The notes under the pieces: generated by a model
Seen by the model: the letters and a program-made list of their open reading frames with translations, nothing else
What the model was told of the DNA's origin: nothing
Database searches by the model: none
Program-made: the position numbers and the translations under genes
Shown here: piece by piece, positions 1 through 11,560 of the stretch
Layout of the letters: every line of letters starts with the position of its first letter
Position numbering within the stretch: position 1 is the stretch's first letter
Assembly: GCF_000237925.1 (NCBI RefSeq)
Contig: NC_031497.1
Coordinates: forward strand, 2,634,524-2,698,523
Source: Schistosoma mansoni
Taxonomy: Eukaryota; Platyhelminthes; Trematoda; Strigeidida; Schistosomatidae
DNA: 64,000 bases
Reading direction: 5' to 3'

Positions 1-270
1 CGACTATCAACTATTAATTTACTCTACATAAAGTGTAAGTAACACATGATACATAAAATACTAGGTCGTTTAGTAAGTAGTGAGTAACAAAGTAAAAATA
101 TGTCGGTTTATAGAAATAATTTCTGATTTTAGAGAAAGTAAATACTATACCGTTATGTATACATCGACTCTATCTTAATAGGTAACGAATGTGAATACTG
201 ATGAACCAAACAGAAGTATTATTAACGCTCAGCAAATAAAGACTGGTTGAAGTTAAACATTAACAGTGTT

Positions 271-478
271 GGATGCTGGCTTAGTGGTCTATAGGTTAAG
301 CGTTCGCGAGAGAGGCTGAAGGTCCTGGGTTCGAATCCCATGTGTGGGATCGTGGATGTGCACTGCTGAGGAGTCTCATACTAGGATGAAACTGCCGTCC
401 AGTGCTTCCAGGTTTTTAATGGTGGTCTAACATTGATCGGTTCATGATCTCAATTACGAGAAAGGGATGCCAGATAAT
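271..478 (+). mobile_element. tRNA-derived SINE (Sm-alpha type)
   Basis: A tRNA-like head carries an A box around 281-295 (TTAGTGGTCTATAGG) and a clean B box at 328-338 (GGTTCGAATCC), followed by a body with CTAGGATGAAACTGCCGTCC and CAGTGCTTCCAGG. This structure, and a second body fragment at 1425-1515, fit the RNA polymerase III SINE family of schistosomes. It lies to the left of the last visible XRCC1 exon, probably still in that gene. Confidence 0.7.
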
Positions 479-1424
479 CGAGAAAGTGTACATCAATTCA
501 ACTAATAAGTCGCATAAATGTATATGTGCAAATGTTTGCTAATAAACTTTTCTGGAAATTTTAAACATCACAAAACAATATATAACAACTTACGTAGTCT
601 TAGATTAGTTTTATGAACTGGTGATCTGTGATAAAAATTGGAAAATAGATAGAAAAGAGGAAATGCATTAAAAATATGTGTACAAAACATAAGTTTTAAA
701 ACAACATCGAACAGCGCTTTTTGCAAATGTAATACAACCTAATTTTTAATGATTAGAAAAAACAATATAACCAGATAAAATTGTCGATGAAAAAAAGTAA
801 AATTACTAAGTGGCTGAACGTAAACGAGAAGCTTTTAATTCATATCGCATTTTATTTGGTGTTTGTCAATAATTTCAGGGAAACTTATGCTATCCAAGGG
901 AAATGTCAATATCTACCTATTTGGGTAGGTTGAGGCTCATGCTAGTTGTGTCGGCAGACATAAGTAGTATGTAACACCAATCGGAAGTGGAAAACCTTGC
1001 AGCAGAAGGCTATGAAGGTTGACTTGAAGAGGACAAGAACGGAATTGGAAAGGAATTGTGGATCGGAAGGATCATACAGAATGTGGAAGATAAATAATGG
1101 AAATTTGCAAATGAAGTATTTAGTGCATGGTTCTTATATTTTACTAAGATACCATGTAATTCAGTATTAAGATGGATTGGTTGTCCCCCAAACTAAGTTC
1201 TCGTTCATTACAGGTTTCCTTTACCGGTATTTGTGAAATATCTTTGGAAATAACTGAGAAACGTTTTCAATGTCGTTCAGCTTGAAAATCATGGCAAATA
1301 CACTACCTAAGGTACTTGTAAGACATGATCGATAAACAAACCTACCAATGAAAACATTAAATGTCCACTACAACATGGACTTTTTTGACCTTGTATGATT
1401 ACGCCTAGTTTATTCACTGATCAT

Positions 1425-1515
1425 ATTTCATTCATGAGTTAATTGAAGCTAGACTACCATGGGAAACCTGGAAGCACTAGACGGCCGTTTCGTCCTAGTA
1501 TAACTCATGAATTAA
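1425..1515 (-). mobile_element. SINE body fragment
   Basis: Read on the minus strand this gives ACTAGGACGAAACGGCCGTC, then CTAGTGCTTCCAGG, the same body as the SINE at 271-478. The tRNA-like head is missing, so it is a truncated, diverged copy in the opposite orientation. Confidence 0.6.
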
Positions 1516-2039
1516 ACTATTAAATTACTATAATAGACACAAAACCCCTCTCTGACTATAGTCTTTTATGTTTGTCATAGATGATATTAGGTCTGTTGAC
1601 TCATTTTTCCTATCCTCTAGTTGCTGTACGGTATGTTATATGTCACTCTTTTTCCTTGTTTAATAGACTGTATTATTTTTATATACTAAGTGTCAGTTCA
1701 CCTTTTAGAAACAGAGGTTTATCAAGCCAAATAGCTTACATATTCTGGCTTTGGATAGTTCAAGACTCTATTTGATAGTGCAGAGATTAGTTTATAATCG
1801 CGTCTGTAGGAAATTACTTTCTACAGTACTGAAAAACCTATTTCAATGATCACACACACAATATTCTTTTTCTTGAGATTTGATTACTGAGAAGTAAAGT
1901 GGATGAAAAGAGGAAGAAAACTAATGCGAGTAAGTGGAATCATACAACTTTGTGTGTTGGTACATGGTGGTCAATAGTAATAATCAGAGGTGTGATTTAA
2001 AATATTTGGATCATTGTCAAGTTTAGTCATTTGTTGTCA

Positions 2040-2203
2040 TACACCAAGTACAGACTCGCGTACGCGGTTATGAGACATGCTTTACGTCTTCTGGCTAGTG
2101 ACACTATTCATCTGCTTAAACCAAATTAGGTGAACCGGGACTCGAACTTGTGACCTGATGGTTGGAATTGGAATACTTCAGACACTCAGCCACTGCTCCA
2201 CTT
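2040..2203 (-). mobile_element. tRNA-derived SINE, second subfamily
   Basis: On the minus strand, GGAGCAGTGGCTGAGTGTC gives an A-box-like start and AAGTTCGAGTCCCGG a B box at about 2137-2150. The tail (ACCGCGTACGCGAGTC) differs from the SINE at 271 and recurs in altered form at 10930-10960. It ends about 90 bases left of the donor of the last visible XRCC1 exon. Confidence 0.6.
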
Positions 2204-2297
2204 CAATCGTGTAAACAATGAATTATAATCAGTACAAACGATAATATTTCAGATCCACTTCAAAGGAAAATATCGAATCGCATGCGCATAAACTTAC

Positions 2298-5200
2298 TTG
2301 GATTCTGGAGACTGACTTTCGTCATTATCATCATTTAAAGACTGATTTAATGTAGAAGACAGAGTTACAGTATTCGGTGGACTAGGTGCCCGTCCAACTC
2401 TAAAACTACGCCAAGGTACATTACTTTTAGTTTCGTAACATTGTGTAATCCATTTGTCAGAAACAATTATACCTTTACCTTTGACTAAATTGAATTTAGG
2501 CGTGTTTGGAAATGCACAGCTATAACGATACGAAGTGAGGTTGAAGAGAGAAAAGAGATAAATGAAATCAGTAATAGAATAGCATATCTTTCGACTAAAA
2601 TCATTGCAATACAGATAAGCAAAATCAATCATATGATCATTATTGTCAAAGAATAATTATAACACTCTAGATAATGTTAGTTTCTTTGAAATGGATGATT
2701 TACTTGTGAAGCTTTTATTACCACTTTGAGCAAAATCACACAAACGTCTATTGCAAGATGAGACCATTCTGATTTATCTACAAGTACTAAAACAGACTAT
2801 TTTGATAATCTTGTCTTCGTATATTTCTTCATCTTCATGCATCTTTGAGTTTCTGATTACTGTTTTTTTTTCGGTTGATGATCTATGACCAAATAATTAA
2901 CTGGTCTCTTCCAAATGGGTTAATAAATTGAATCAATGTTGATGTGATTTTTAGCTGAGGATTGATCTAAATGGCATGGCTCTAAAAATTCTTTGGTATA
3001 AATGGGATTTACTTCACCAAGAATTTCAACACTCTCCCAGTCGAATCTGTATTCATGGATTTCTACACAAGTGAAATAAGTGATGGGATCCCGCATCGTT
3101 TCATTGCTAATATATGTTCGTATATGCATACATGAAAGGGTCATTAACCTCGTCTAATTAAGTGTTTCTCACATTTGGTAAAACCTATCTTATACATGAT
3201 ATTGTATTCATCTTTGATTAGTGTTATGTTTTTGGACCTGCAGAAATTCCAAGAATGTCAAGGAATTTCTAGAAGCATGTCTCTCACGTTAATTTGGAAT
3301 CAAAAACACACCAATACAAATCCAATTAATCGATTCAGTTACATATATGAACAAGATGTCCTTCCTACACAAAAATATATTAGTAGTTATTTCAAGTAGA
3401 TTAATTCATACACAAACGTTTTGTATCTACAAGGAATAACGAATCATCTGAATCTGGATAAGTACAGAAATTAGTAAATTTAACTAACCCCATAAAATTA
3501 CCGATTTGAAAGTTGATAAATTTGATGAAATATTAACCCAGAAAACGTTACAGAAAACTTTTTACATTGTAGAAAGTAGGAGAGTATCGATGGAATTACA
3601 GTCAAGCATACCATTTTTAATCTGATAGCTGCTAAGTGTGAAATATCTCTTTTTGAAATAGAGGTCAAATATACACAAACGTCTCATGATTATCATTAAA
3701 TATTATTCTTAATCTCCAAAAGCTATCCTAAATCACTTTATATGGTCTTTGGAGAGACTACTGGGAAGTTTATATTTAAATCGGTTAGTTTGACGACGTA
3801 CGTGGTTAAACAATTATCAGTTAAGGAAAATTAACTGAGTTATATTACAGAGAATTTCTACTTTCGTGTAAGAATTTTCTGATTTTGTCATTAAGCAGAA
3901 AATAAAATTTGAAGAAAATTTAACAATGATATCTGCATAAATTTATTGAAGTACAAATGCTTGATGAATGAAGAACACATACTTGACTTACATCAAGTGT
4001 GTACAATCTGGACCCCAATCTTGTCTGTACTTGGCACCAAGTTCCAGGGCTTTGTCTCTGATTTGACTTCTTAAGGGATTTTGATAACCACTCAAAGTCA
4101 GAATAACATTTGATAGAGGTTTTTGGAGTAATGAGTGAGATGTTTTTGATTGTTTGCATCCCTCTTTGTTCTTCGATATGCGAGAAGACTGTGGAGAACG
4201 TATTATATCTGTGTTGACGGAGGAAGGTCTTGCGTGAGACTGGTGAGAACTGGTACTGGCTTTAGAGGAATTATGATGATCGACTGGTCGACTCACAAGT
4301 AGTGAACTTGACGTATTCGCTATAGAAATAGTTAAAAAACTATCATTCAATTTATATATAGATAAGGGCGTTTTGAACAAACATTGATCGTAGTTAGAAC
4401 AGGAGTATGATCTAGTGCAGCAAACTTCTGGCTAATGAGTTATTCATAGAATAAGTACGGAAGATACATCTAGGGTAGTTAGACAACCTTGATTTCAAGT
4501 CATTGGTGCATACAGATCCCAGGATCCTGAAGGAACCAATAGCGTATGAATTCATTCATGGTTATCTTATTTCTTTTATTTATTTGAACACATAAACATT
4601 GGTACAAGGAAGAACCAGATAAATATGCGCCTCACAAATCTCATTCGATTTGTGTGTGGGCTATGATACTGCCCGGGTGCCCAGACTGAAGCAGGTGGTT
4701 TTCTTAGGGGGGTCACACCCCGAGCCTTTGACCTCAAGGTCTAACCCACAAGGCAGTGGAGCATCGTGAGGAGATATAGTCTCATGGTAGCCGGTGACTA
4801 ACAATTGGTTCATACGTCATTTGTTCTCTCAGGATATTGGAACCCATATGCACCATTGGTTTGGAATGAGGGTTTTCTAACTCCCCTAGGTGGACTATCC
4901 GTGTCCACCAACCCGGTTAAAGCGCCGGACATTCGCTTTTCGACCTCTCAATTTCGTAACCAACAGTAATGCCACGAGAAGGCAGTGGGTAGGACTTCCC
5001 TGGCAGAGGCTATATACGCGTGGCCATGTGAGAGCGTTTCGAGAGAGAGCTGACTCTCCTCACTCTTGGCCATACCATGGACCGTATCTCCTATACTGTC
5101 TCATTGCCTTGTGCACTAGACCCCTAAATCAAAGGCTTGAGAAGTGGTCCCCTAAGAAAACCACGTGCTTCAGTTTGTGCATCCGGGAAGTACTCCAGCT

Positions 5201-5433
5201 CCCACACAAATCGAGTGATTCACGTGGCAAATATCTATTTGGTTCCTCCTTGTGCCAAGGTTTATGTGCTTAAATAAATAAAGCAAAATTATGGTTAAAA
5301 TTCGAGGGATAATAGTAAGGGAAATGGAGTGGAGAACCCGGGTAGTATCATAGCCCTCACACAATTAAATGAAATGACAATTATTTTTGTGGCGCATATC
5401 TGGTGCCCCCTTGTACCAATATTTATGTGTTCA

Positions 5434-5471
<38 letters not shown>

Positions 5472-8400
5472 AGAGCGTAACGAGAGGTAAAAAAAAATCC
5501 AGTTTATATGATGAAACTAATTTCTAGATTCAAAGGAAAACAGAAAAACGAATACAAAAAGCGACTAATTATGAGCCATGTTATTTACGTCCTTCAAGCA
5601 CAGATAACATAGTCATTATCGATAAAATTCCGTCAAACAACAAGTCTGTAATAAAGTCTATGATAAAGTGTTTCAATTACATCAAACAGGTTAAACTTAA
5701 TCTCACTTGCTGTGAATCCATGTGCAAGATTAAGTCTGATATTCAAATCTTAATGTCACCGAAATGCGTCCCTCAACACAAAGAAACCAGTATCATTCAG
5801 TTAGTACGATAAAAACCAACATTTCATCGTGAAATAAAAAGTGTGAATAAACAAATATGTACAGCTGTGAGAACTATATTGAGTTGTACCTATTATCTGA
5901 GAGCTACCAACATTTTCATGTCAATGTAGGAACACGAAGAGTGAATGATATTTGTAATTGAGTGTTTAAAAATAGATATCTTTGAGAAAGTGATGCTTAA
6001 CTATGACAATACTTATCAAATGAATTCACTTAAGATAATCAAAACTGTTTCAACTTCAACGAAAAACGTTTGGTACAATACTACGTACATTAATCCTACA
6101 TCACTTTAAAGATACAATTTAGTTCTAGAATCAGGAAATAGATATTTGTCATATCGGAAAATAAAGGATAATTGATATGTACGTTAGAAAACGTGAAATT
6201 TACTTGAGTTAATGGTTACTCACTAATAATAGACTAATAAGTTTTGTGTGGCGCATGTGTATCTGGTGCCCCTTTGTACCAATATTGGTGTTTAAATAAA
6301 TAAATAAGTAGACTAATAGCATAGGTATATACGGGACTAACTTCCCTAAGTAACAGGTCGAAGTATGAAGTTGCTATTAAAACTCATTATCTGAGCTTTA
6401 TCGTTATATACATTTAAACTCCAGACATTGAATCACTCTCAGAAGAGAAACTGTGAATATTTTCTCAACCCATTGATGTTTTTTTTTATCATGATACTCC
6501 CACTATTTCGGTTTCGTATGTGTTATTAAAAACAATAGATTGTCGTAGATTTATACTTAGTGAATTGTTTAGACTCCATTTCTACCACATGCTAAACTAA
6601 GAATATAGATTTAACAAAATATAATTTTAACAATAAGGTATATCTAAAAGTTAAAAATGCACATAGCATACGGGAGGGAATAGAAAAATAACATACCGTT
6701 TTGAATTAAATTAGCTGAATGCTTCAAAGCATTTAATTTATCTGAAACTACAAACATAATTTCTATATGTATCCTTACTTGAGGACTTGGACTGTGAATT
6801 GTCTTTATCACAAGATGTCTGGCGTGAAGCCTGAAAGAGTGAACCTGGTTTGAATTGAGTTGAGTCTGATTCTTCGTCATTCAGCAAGTTGTCAACTTTA
6901 ATGTTTTTATCCTATGATGTAAATGAAGACATAAAAATGACGCTTACGTCGGCTTCTGGATTCACATTAGCTGGAGTGTGGAAGAAAACGAAAGAAATAC
7001 CATACTGTAAAGTTTTGTTGAACGGTTGGGAGCAAACAAATTTGACTAGATCCCATTTCTGACAGGCTATAGATTTTATAAACTGATCACCACTAAATAC
7101 CCGGACACGGTTAAGGTTCGTCCCGTTTTTTGCATCTACTGGAGACATAAATGAAGAGGATGGGAGGAGTACCTAGAACCGGTCTGAACAACAAACTAAG
7201 ATGTTACCGATGAGTCATCCGATGAAGCAGATCTTCGCACTAGTACTTCGATAAAGGCAGAACCATTATTCCCAATATCTAAACGTGAAATTTCAACAGG
7301 TTCGGAAAACTATGAAGCTTTAAGATGATATGAGTAAAAGCAGTTTACACTCAATTCTACAGCTTCTTGTTTGCTTCCACCACTTATACAACACCACTTT
7401 GAGAATGACGACCCTTTTAAAAGGTTGGATGCAGGAAAAGCCTGAAAAGGAGAAATACGAATGTTATATGTTGCACTTTTTAGGGAAATCACATAAGGTC
7501 TTGGAAGAGTATGAACGTTATGATTTCAGCCTAGATTATGTTGCGAGAGGTCTGTAAACAGTTCGTGAGAAAAAAAATACGTGAGATAAGGACGGTTAAA
7601 ACAGAAATTTAGAGAGGAAGTAATACACAGACTATAAAGCAATCTTTTTGAATTGTTTCTAACTAGTAATTTGTACTATTCAGTAAGAACTCTTACTTGA
7701 GATTTTTTACTGAAATAAAGTTTAAAAATATGTTAATTCAGAAATTAGGGATGGTTAGTTTTTCTTACATGATGGTAAGTTAACTGAATCATGTATGTGA
7801 AGTGCTAGTTACAAGATATTATAGCAAACGGTGACGACAACCGTGTCTTTTTGTTCGTCCTGGCACATAATGTTTTCTAAAGGAGAACACATGAATGTAT
7901 GCTCAATAAATGGGTTACATTAACTTTTGAGGATCAAAATCATCCTTTACGCTAGTCGTCATGGAATATGAACGCAGGCAGTAGCTGATAATATCTAACA
8001 CGAGTTTGGATACTTCAATCAATGAAAATAACTTAATCCCTGAAAAAATTGTTACGTACCACACATTTCCACTACACATAAGAACTTCTATGGTCGAATG
8101 ATTGCAATTTTCGCTTGTTTATGAAATTAGAAATCATATTTTGCAGACATGATTCAGGTCAAACAGTTGAGTAGTAGACTCCTTGATAAGCAACAGAACA
8201 TTACGCAGGATGCACTTATTGAAGACTTGAAGCCTGTATTAATAATGTAGTAATTGTTCCATTGCTATATAAGTTCATGTGAATGTATCTCTTTAATTGT
8301 TGCTGATGGTATTACTTCAAGTCATTTCCTAACCTTTTACGTACTGTTTAGACGACTAACAAGCAGTACGTAATTATCGACGCATCAAACAGGAGGCAGG

Positions 8401-9973
8401 TTCTAATTGCAGCTAAACAGTAGACTGTGTTTTAGGGACTTTGTCTCTATCCTATGGACCTTGTGGATATGCATCTGTAGAACAATGCCCAACCAGATGA
8501 CAATTGGTCAGTCCTGAAGTACAGGGTCATTCACTACTGTGGTAAGTCCTACTCACTGCCTTCTCGTGGCATTACTGTTGGTTACGAAATTGAGAGGACG
8601 AAAAGCGAATGTCCGGCGCTTTAACCGGGTTGGTGGACACGGATAGTCCACCTAGGGGAGTTAGAAAACCCTCATTCCAAACCAATGGTGCATATGGGTT
8701 CCAATATCCTGAGAGAACAAATGACGTATGAACCAATTGTTAGTCACCGGCTACCATGAGACTATATCTCCTCACGATGCTCCACTGCCTTGTGGGTTAG
8801 ACCTTGAGGTCAAAGGCTCGGGGTGTGACCCCCCTAAGAAAGCCACCTGCTTCAGTCTGGGCACCCGGGCAGTATAACAGCCCACACATAAATAAATGAA
8901 ATGACGATTTCTACCGACAATGTGTGGCGCATATATATCTGGTGCCCCTTTGTACCAATATTTGTGTTTAAATAAAATAAAAAGTGTTAAGTTACAAACA
9001 TAGAAACCAGCATTTCCTATAAATAGTTTGCAGCCATGTCACACTTGATTGCGAACATTATGCAGCTAATGTCGAAGTCTGATAGCCGTGAACATCCACG
9101 GGAATTTGATATCGAACTATCAATTTTGCAGTTCAGTATGTCATCTGAAGAGGAACAAACAACATTGGACACATCTTCAGCAAGAAGACATAAGGGATAA
9201 GTTTGTGAGTCAAGAAAATTTACTGGATTATCTGTTCCTAATCCAGATGGCCATGCTGACGCGATTAATGGATGATAATCCTAAAACGTCCATGCGCTAT
9301 ATTTTGTCATACGTCATGACACCTGAAATTGCTAGCCATTCCACTCTAGATGGCACTTTATCGAAAACGACACTTCAGAAGTGCAGGTTTTATGGTTGCA
9401 TACGAAGGATTTTGTTTTTCTAACCTTCAGGCGCATTAATATCTCAGTTCTTGGTTTTATCCGTAGACGGAAAACAGCATACTGAAGTTTATGACAACGC
9501 GACGCAAAGGTATTTTCATGACATGAAATAAAATACAAAGGTATCATTGAACGAAACCGGAACGCATGTGTACCAATTTAAAGTTATAACTATTCACTGC
9601 TGTTCTATAGGTGCAGTGTTCAGTATTAGGGAAAATAACCGTAAGTAATACTTCAGTTGTTTAACAAACTATGGCAGTTAAACGTACATTGAAAAATTAC
9701 ACACCAAAGAAAGCAAACATTCAGGCGCGTTTCCCTATTTTTTAATGCAATATCCCCTTTATTTTCCTGTCATTGCACTATGATTCTTTTTTATTGGTTG
9801 TTTGAGGATGTAAAAAACTTCTGCCCAAAGGAAAAATGCCAGTTTAACCGCAGAATACTGGTCACAAAGAAACAAGCTGATCATAAAAATTAAGTTGAGG
9901 ATTTTGGACAAAGTCGACTTACTTTATCTTCACTTGTAAAACTAACAACCCTACTTGGAACGACCTCAGGCAT
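2298..9973 (-). CDS. XRCC1: XRCC1, DNA single-strand break repair scaffold (3' end off window)
   Basis: XRCC1 is the nuclear scaffold that joins DNA polymerase beta, ligase 3 and PARP1 at single-strand breaks. Exons (minus): 9973-9923, 7441-7349, 7309-7208, 7172-6948, 6911-6779, 4319-3992, 2519-2298; every junction is GT-AG and the phases agree (0,0,0,0,1,2). The start is exon 1, coding MPEVVPSRVVSFTSEDK, followed by FPASNLLKG. The N-terminal domain (residues 1 to about 155) shows DIGNNGSAFIEVLV, SSSFMSP, NLNRVRVF and VKFVCSQPF. BRCT1 (about 268-360) shows LTLSGYQNPLRSQIRDKALE and DWGPDCTHLI with the downstream W of KWITQCYE. A Ser-rich linker lies between, and an acidic Ser-rich tail follows BRCT1. 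The last visible exon ends at a CAA|GTAAGT donor in phase 2, so the gene goes on leftwards; BRCT2, expected from the family, is not in the window. 385 residues are visible. The order and the lengths fit animal XRCC1. Confidence 0.93.
4566..4999 (-). mobile_element. LINE-tail repeat, copy A (minus)
   Basis: A 5'-truncated retrotransposon tail read on the minus strand. It contains the family block GGCGCTTTAACCGGGTTGG, the CACCCGGGCAG block and a 3' end of TTGTACCAATGTTTATGTG plus an AAATAAATAAA tail. It is almost identical to copy E (8541-8983) over about 345 bases but different in the last 80. It lies in the 2.5-kb XRCC1 intron (4320-6778). Confidence 0.75.
5000..5285 (+). mobile_element. LINE-tail repeat, copy B (plus, diverged)
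   Basis: Directly abuts copy A, on the opposite strand. It keeps the order of the family blocks (ACTGTCTCATTGCCTTGTG, AAGAAAACCACGTGCTTCAG, a TTGTGCCAAGGTTTATGTG end and TAAATAAATAAAG tail) but is much more diverged than A, E or F, so it is an older insertion. Confidence 0.65.
5330..5440 (+). mobile_element. LINE-tail repeat, copy C (short)
   Basis: Only the last part of the family is present: ACCCGGGTAGTATCATAG, GTGGCGCATATCTGGTGCCC, TTGTACCAATATTTATGTG and an AAATAAA tail, which runs into a (TA)n tract. The shared 3' end with a ragged 5' end is the mark of target-primed LINE insertion. Confidence 0.65.
5440..5468. repeat. (TA)n microsatellite
   Basis: About fourteen TA units right at the end of the copy C tail; probably grew from the A/T-rich LINE terminus. 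Confidence 0.9.
6241..6309 (+). mobile_element. LINE-tail repeat, copy D (69 bases)
   Basis: The shortest copy of the family: GTGTGGCGCATGTGTATC, GGTGCCCCTTTGTACC and a TAAATAAATAAATAA tail. Fourth copy within one XRCC1 intron. Confidence 0.65.
8541..8983 (+). mobile_element. LINE-tail repeat, copy E (plus)
   Basis: Same family as copy A, in the opposite orientation, lying in XRCC1 intron 1 (7442-9922). The first 345 bases or so match copy A with about five differences by eye; the last 80 (GTGTGGCGCATATATATCTG to the AAATAAAATAAAAA end) resemble copies D and F instead. It separates XRCC1 exon 1 from the rest of the gene. Confidence 0.75.
9036..9423 (+). pseudogene. Unidentified ORF pair, possible gene remnant
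   Basis: Two overlapping open frames lie just after a LINE tail and inside XRCC1 intron 1, on the opposite strand. The first (9036-9200) codes 54 residues from MSHLIANIMQ, with an acidic run SSEEEQTTLD; the second, one frame over, carries VSQENLLDYLFLIQMAMLTR and later HSTLDGTLSKTTLQK. The two read as one message broken near 9195, because the acidic stretch and the following helix-like stretch are back to back. The second part has a spacing loosely like the small DUF4806 domain (acidic-Leu helix, second helix, Gly-x-x-x-K end), but this is a weak impression. Other readings are a spliced gene with a short intron, or a decayed retrocopy. Confidence 0.25.
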
Positions 9974-10960
9974 CACGCAACGTCAAATCTCAAATTTGAC
10001 TCACCAATTTCAGTCTTCAATCATCGTGTGTATTCCAATAGTTTAAATGGTTTTGTAAGAAATAGAAGAAGATTTTGCTTAACGGGCATCCGTATCTAGT
10101 AGCAGTGGATCATCGATACCTCCAAGTAGGAACCTAAGTATATTAATGATAAAAGAGGAAAAATAAACTAGTACCTAATAATGAGATATTGTCCTTAGTC
10201 CTTAAGAATATATCAAGTTTTCTCCTAAAGGACTCTCGGGAAGTCACTTGGACTAGCTCACCTGGTAGCGAACTCCAATATTTGACCACTCTTAACGAGT
10301 ACAAGGTGTGTTTACAATCCGATCTGATGTGTTGTGTCTCCAGCTTCTAAGTGTTACTCTTGAGGTTTGTGCTGGGACCATGCTTAAGTAGTTGAGGATG
10401 CTATAATTCATTAGAACGTCACCTCAAGGACGCCTGTATTATGATGATTAACGTTTTAATGGTTGGAGGTGCTCTTCATATGACATGAATCTGAGTCCCC
10501 GAACTGGTTACGTGGCTCGCCATTGGATACGTTCCAGAGTGTCCTGATCCTTCTTCAAGTGGGGTAGAAAATACTATGTTTCCGTACTCTAAATGGGGAC
10601 GAATAAAACTGTTGAAAATTATGTGGAATATTCTTTTGTCGAAATGGTCATAAATGTTCCTAAGCGTTTTCAGTGAAAGATTCCCTCGAAAGGCATTTCA
10701 TCTCAGTTATCGTAAGACTTCAGATCGTAGTGTGCCAACAATTCTAGATCTTTTTCAACTTCTGATGCCTCCAGAGGGGAGTTACCCAAGTTGTATTCGT
10801 AGCCTGGAACATGTGTGGGGCCAGTGAAATGCCACTGAGCCCTAGCCAAATCATCTGGCAGTTGGGTCGCCGAATATTGAGGAGATAATCGATCCCTGTC
10901 GAAGTCAAGGACAACCAACTCGCATCAGTCAATCATATGCCATAGACTCGCACATGCGGT

Positions 10961-11317
10961 TGTAGTGGATGTCGAGTCGTGGGCGGACTATGATCACCAC
11001 TACTATTCGATTACGCGTACAAATATGACTTGGTTCCCTTGATAGCCCGTAAACCAGAAGGCTTTACTAGTCCAGATCAAGTATATTTATTGGCGATCTC
11101 GTGGTATCGAAATAATACCGAGACGTGCCAAAGAGTACAAGCGAACAAGCAGTGCGTGAGCAAGCTCGAACCAAACCAGGCGGTATATGGAACAAGAAGT
11201 GAAACGGATACAGTTAAACAAATACAGTAAAACAATCTCTGGTACAATTGGTTACAATAATAATAATTGTTTCTATTATTCCAATCGTGTTCTTATCGAG
11301 ACTGGCCGGTCACTACA
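10961..11317 (-). mobile_element. Solo LTR with 4-base target duplication
   Basis: A 357-base unit begins TGTAGTG and ends CACTACA, a short inverted terminal repeat, and is flanked on both sides by CGGT (10957-10960 and 11318-11321). On the minus strand an AATAAA lies toward its 3' side, which suggests minus orientation. No internal coding region adjoins it. It looks like the single LTR left after recombination of an LTR retrotransposon; the family is not certain. Confidence 0.55.
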
Positions 11318-11560
11318 CGGTGGTGGTCCCAGTATTTTCTCGGTAGTCATTATTACTAATATATTTCCACAGTGACGTTCCTTTCTGTTGTACGGTCTTC
11401 AAAGCATCCATAGAGCCTTGATTCAAGGATGGGGTGATCCACGTTATGTGCTGACCGCGAGGTGCGATTTCAACGTTAGCAGTTGGCCACACCATTTTCG
11501 TCTAACTCGAGTAGGCCCCTAATCATTCGACAGAGATCATCATCATTGACTATCTACACA
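11318..11560. repeat. Unclassified repeat flanking the solo LTR
   Basis: DNA between the solo LTR and the resumption of the CR1-like LINE. It encodes nothing recognisable on either strand. With 10815-10960 it forms one block that interrupts the LINE; the left part contains ATGTGCGAGTCTATG on the minus strand, which resembles the tail of the SINE at 2040-2203. Confidence 0.35.

Noticed and set aside
4890-5273. Plus-strand open frame of 127 codons
   Set aside because: It runs across LINE-tail copies A and B, which lie in opposite orientations, so it cannot be one real protein.
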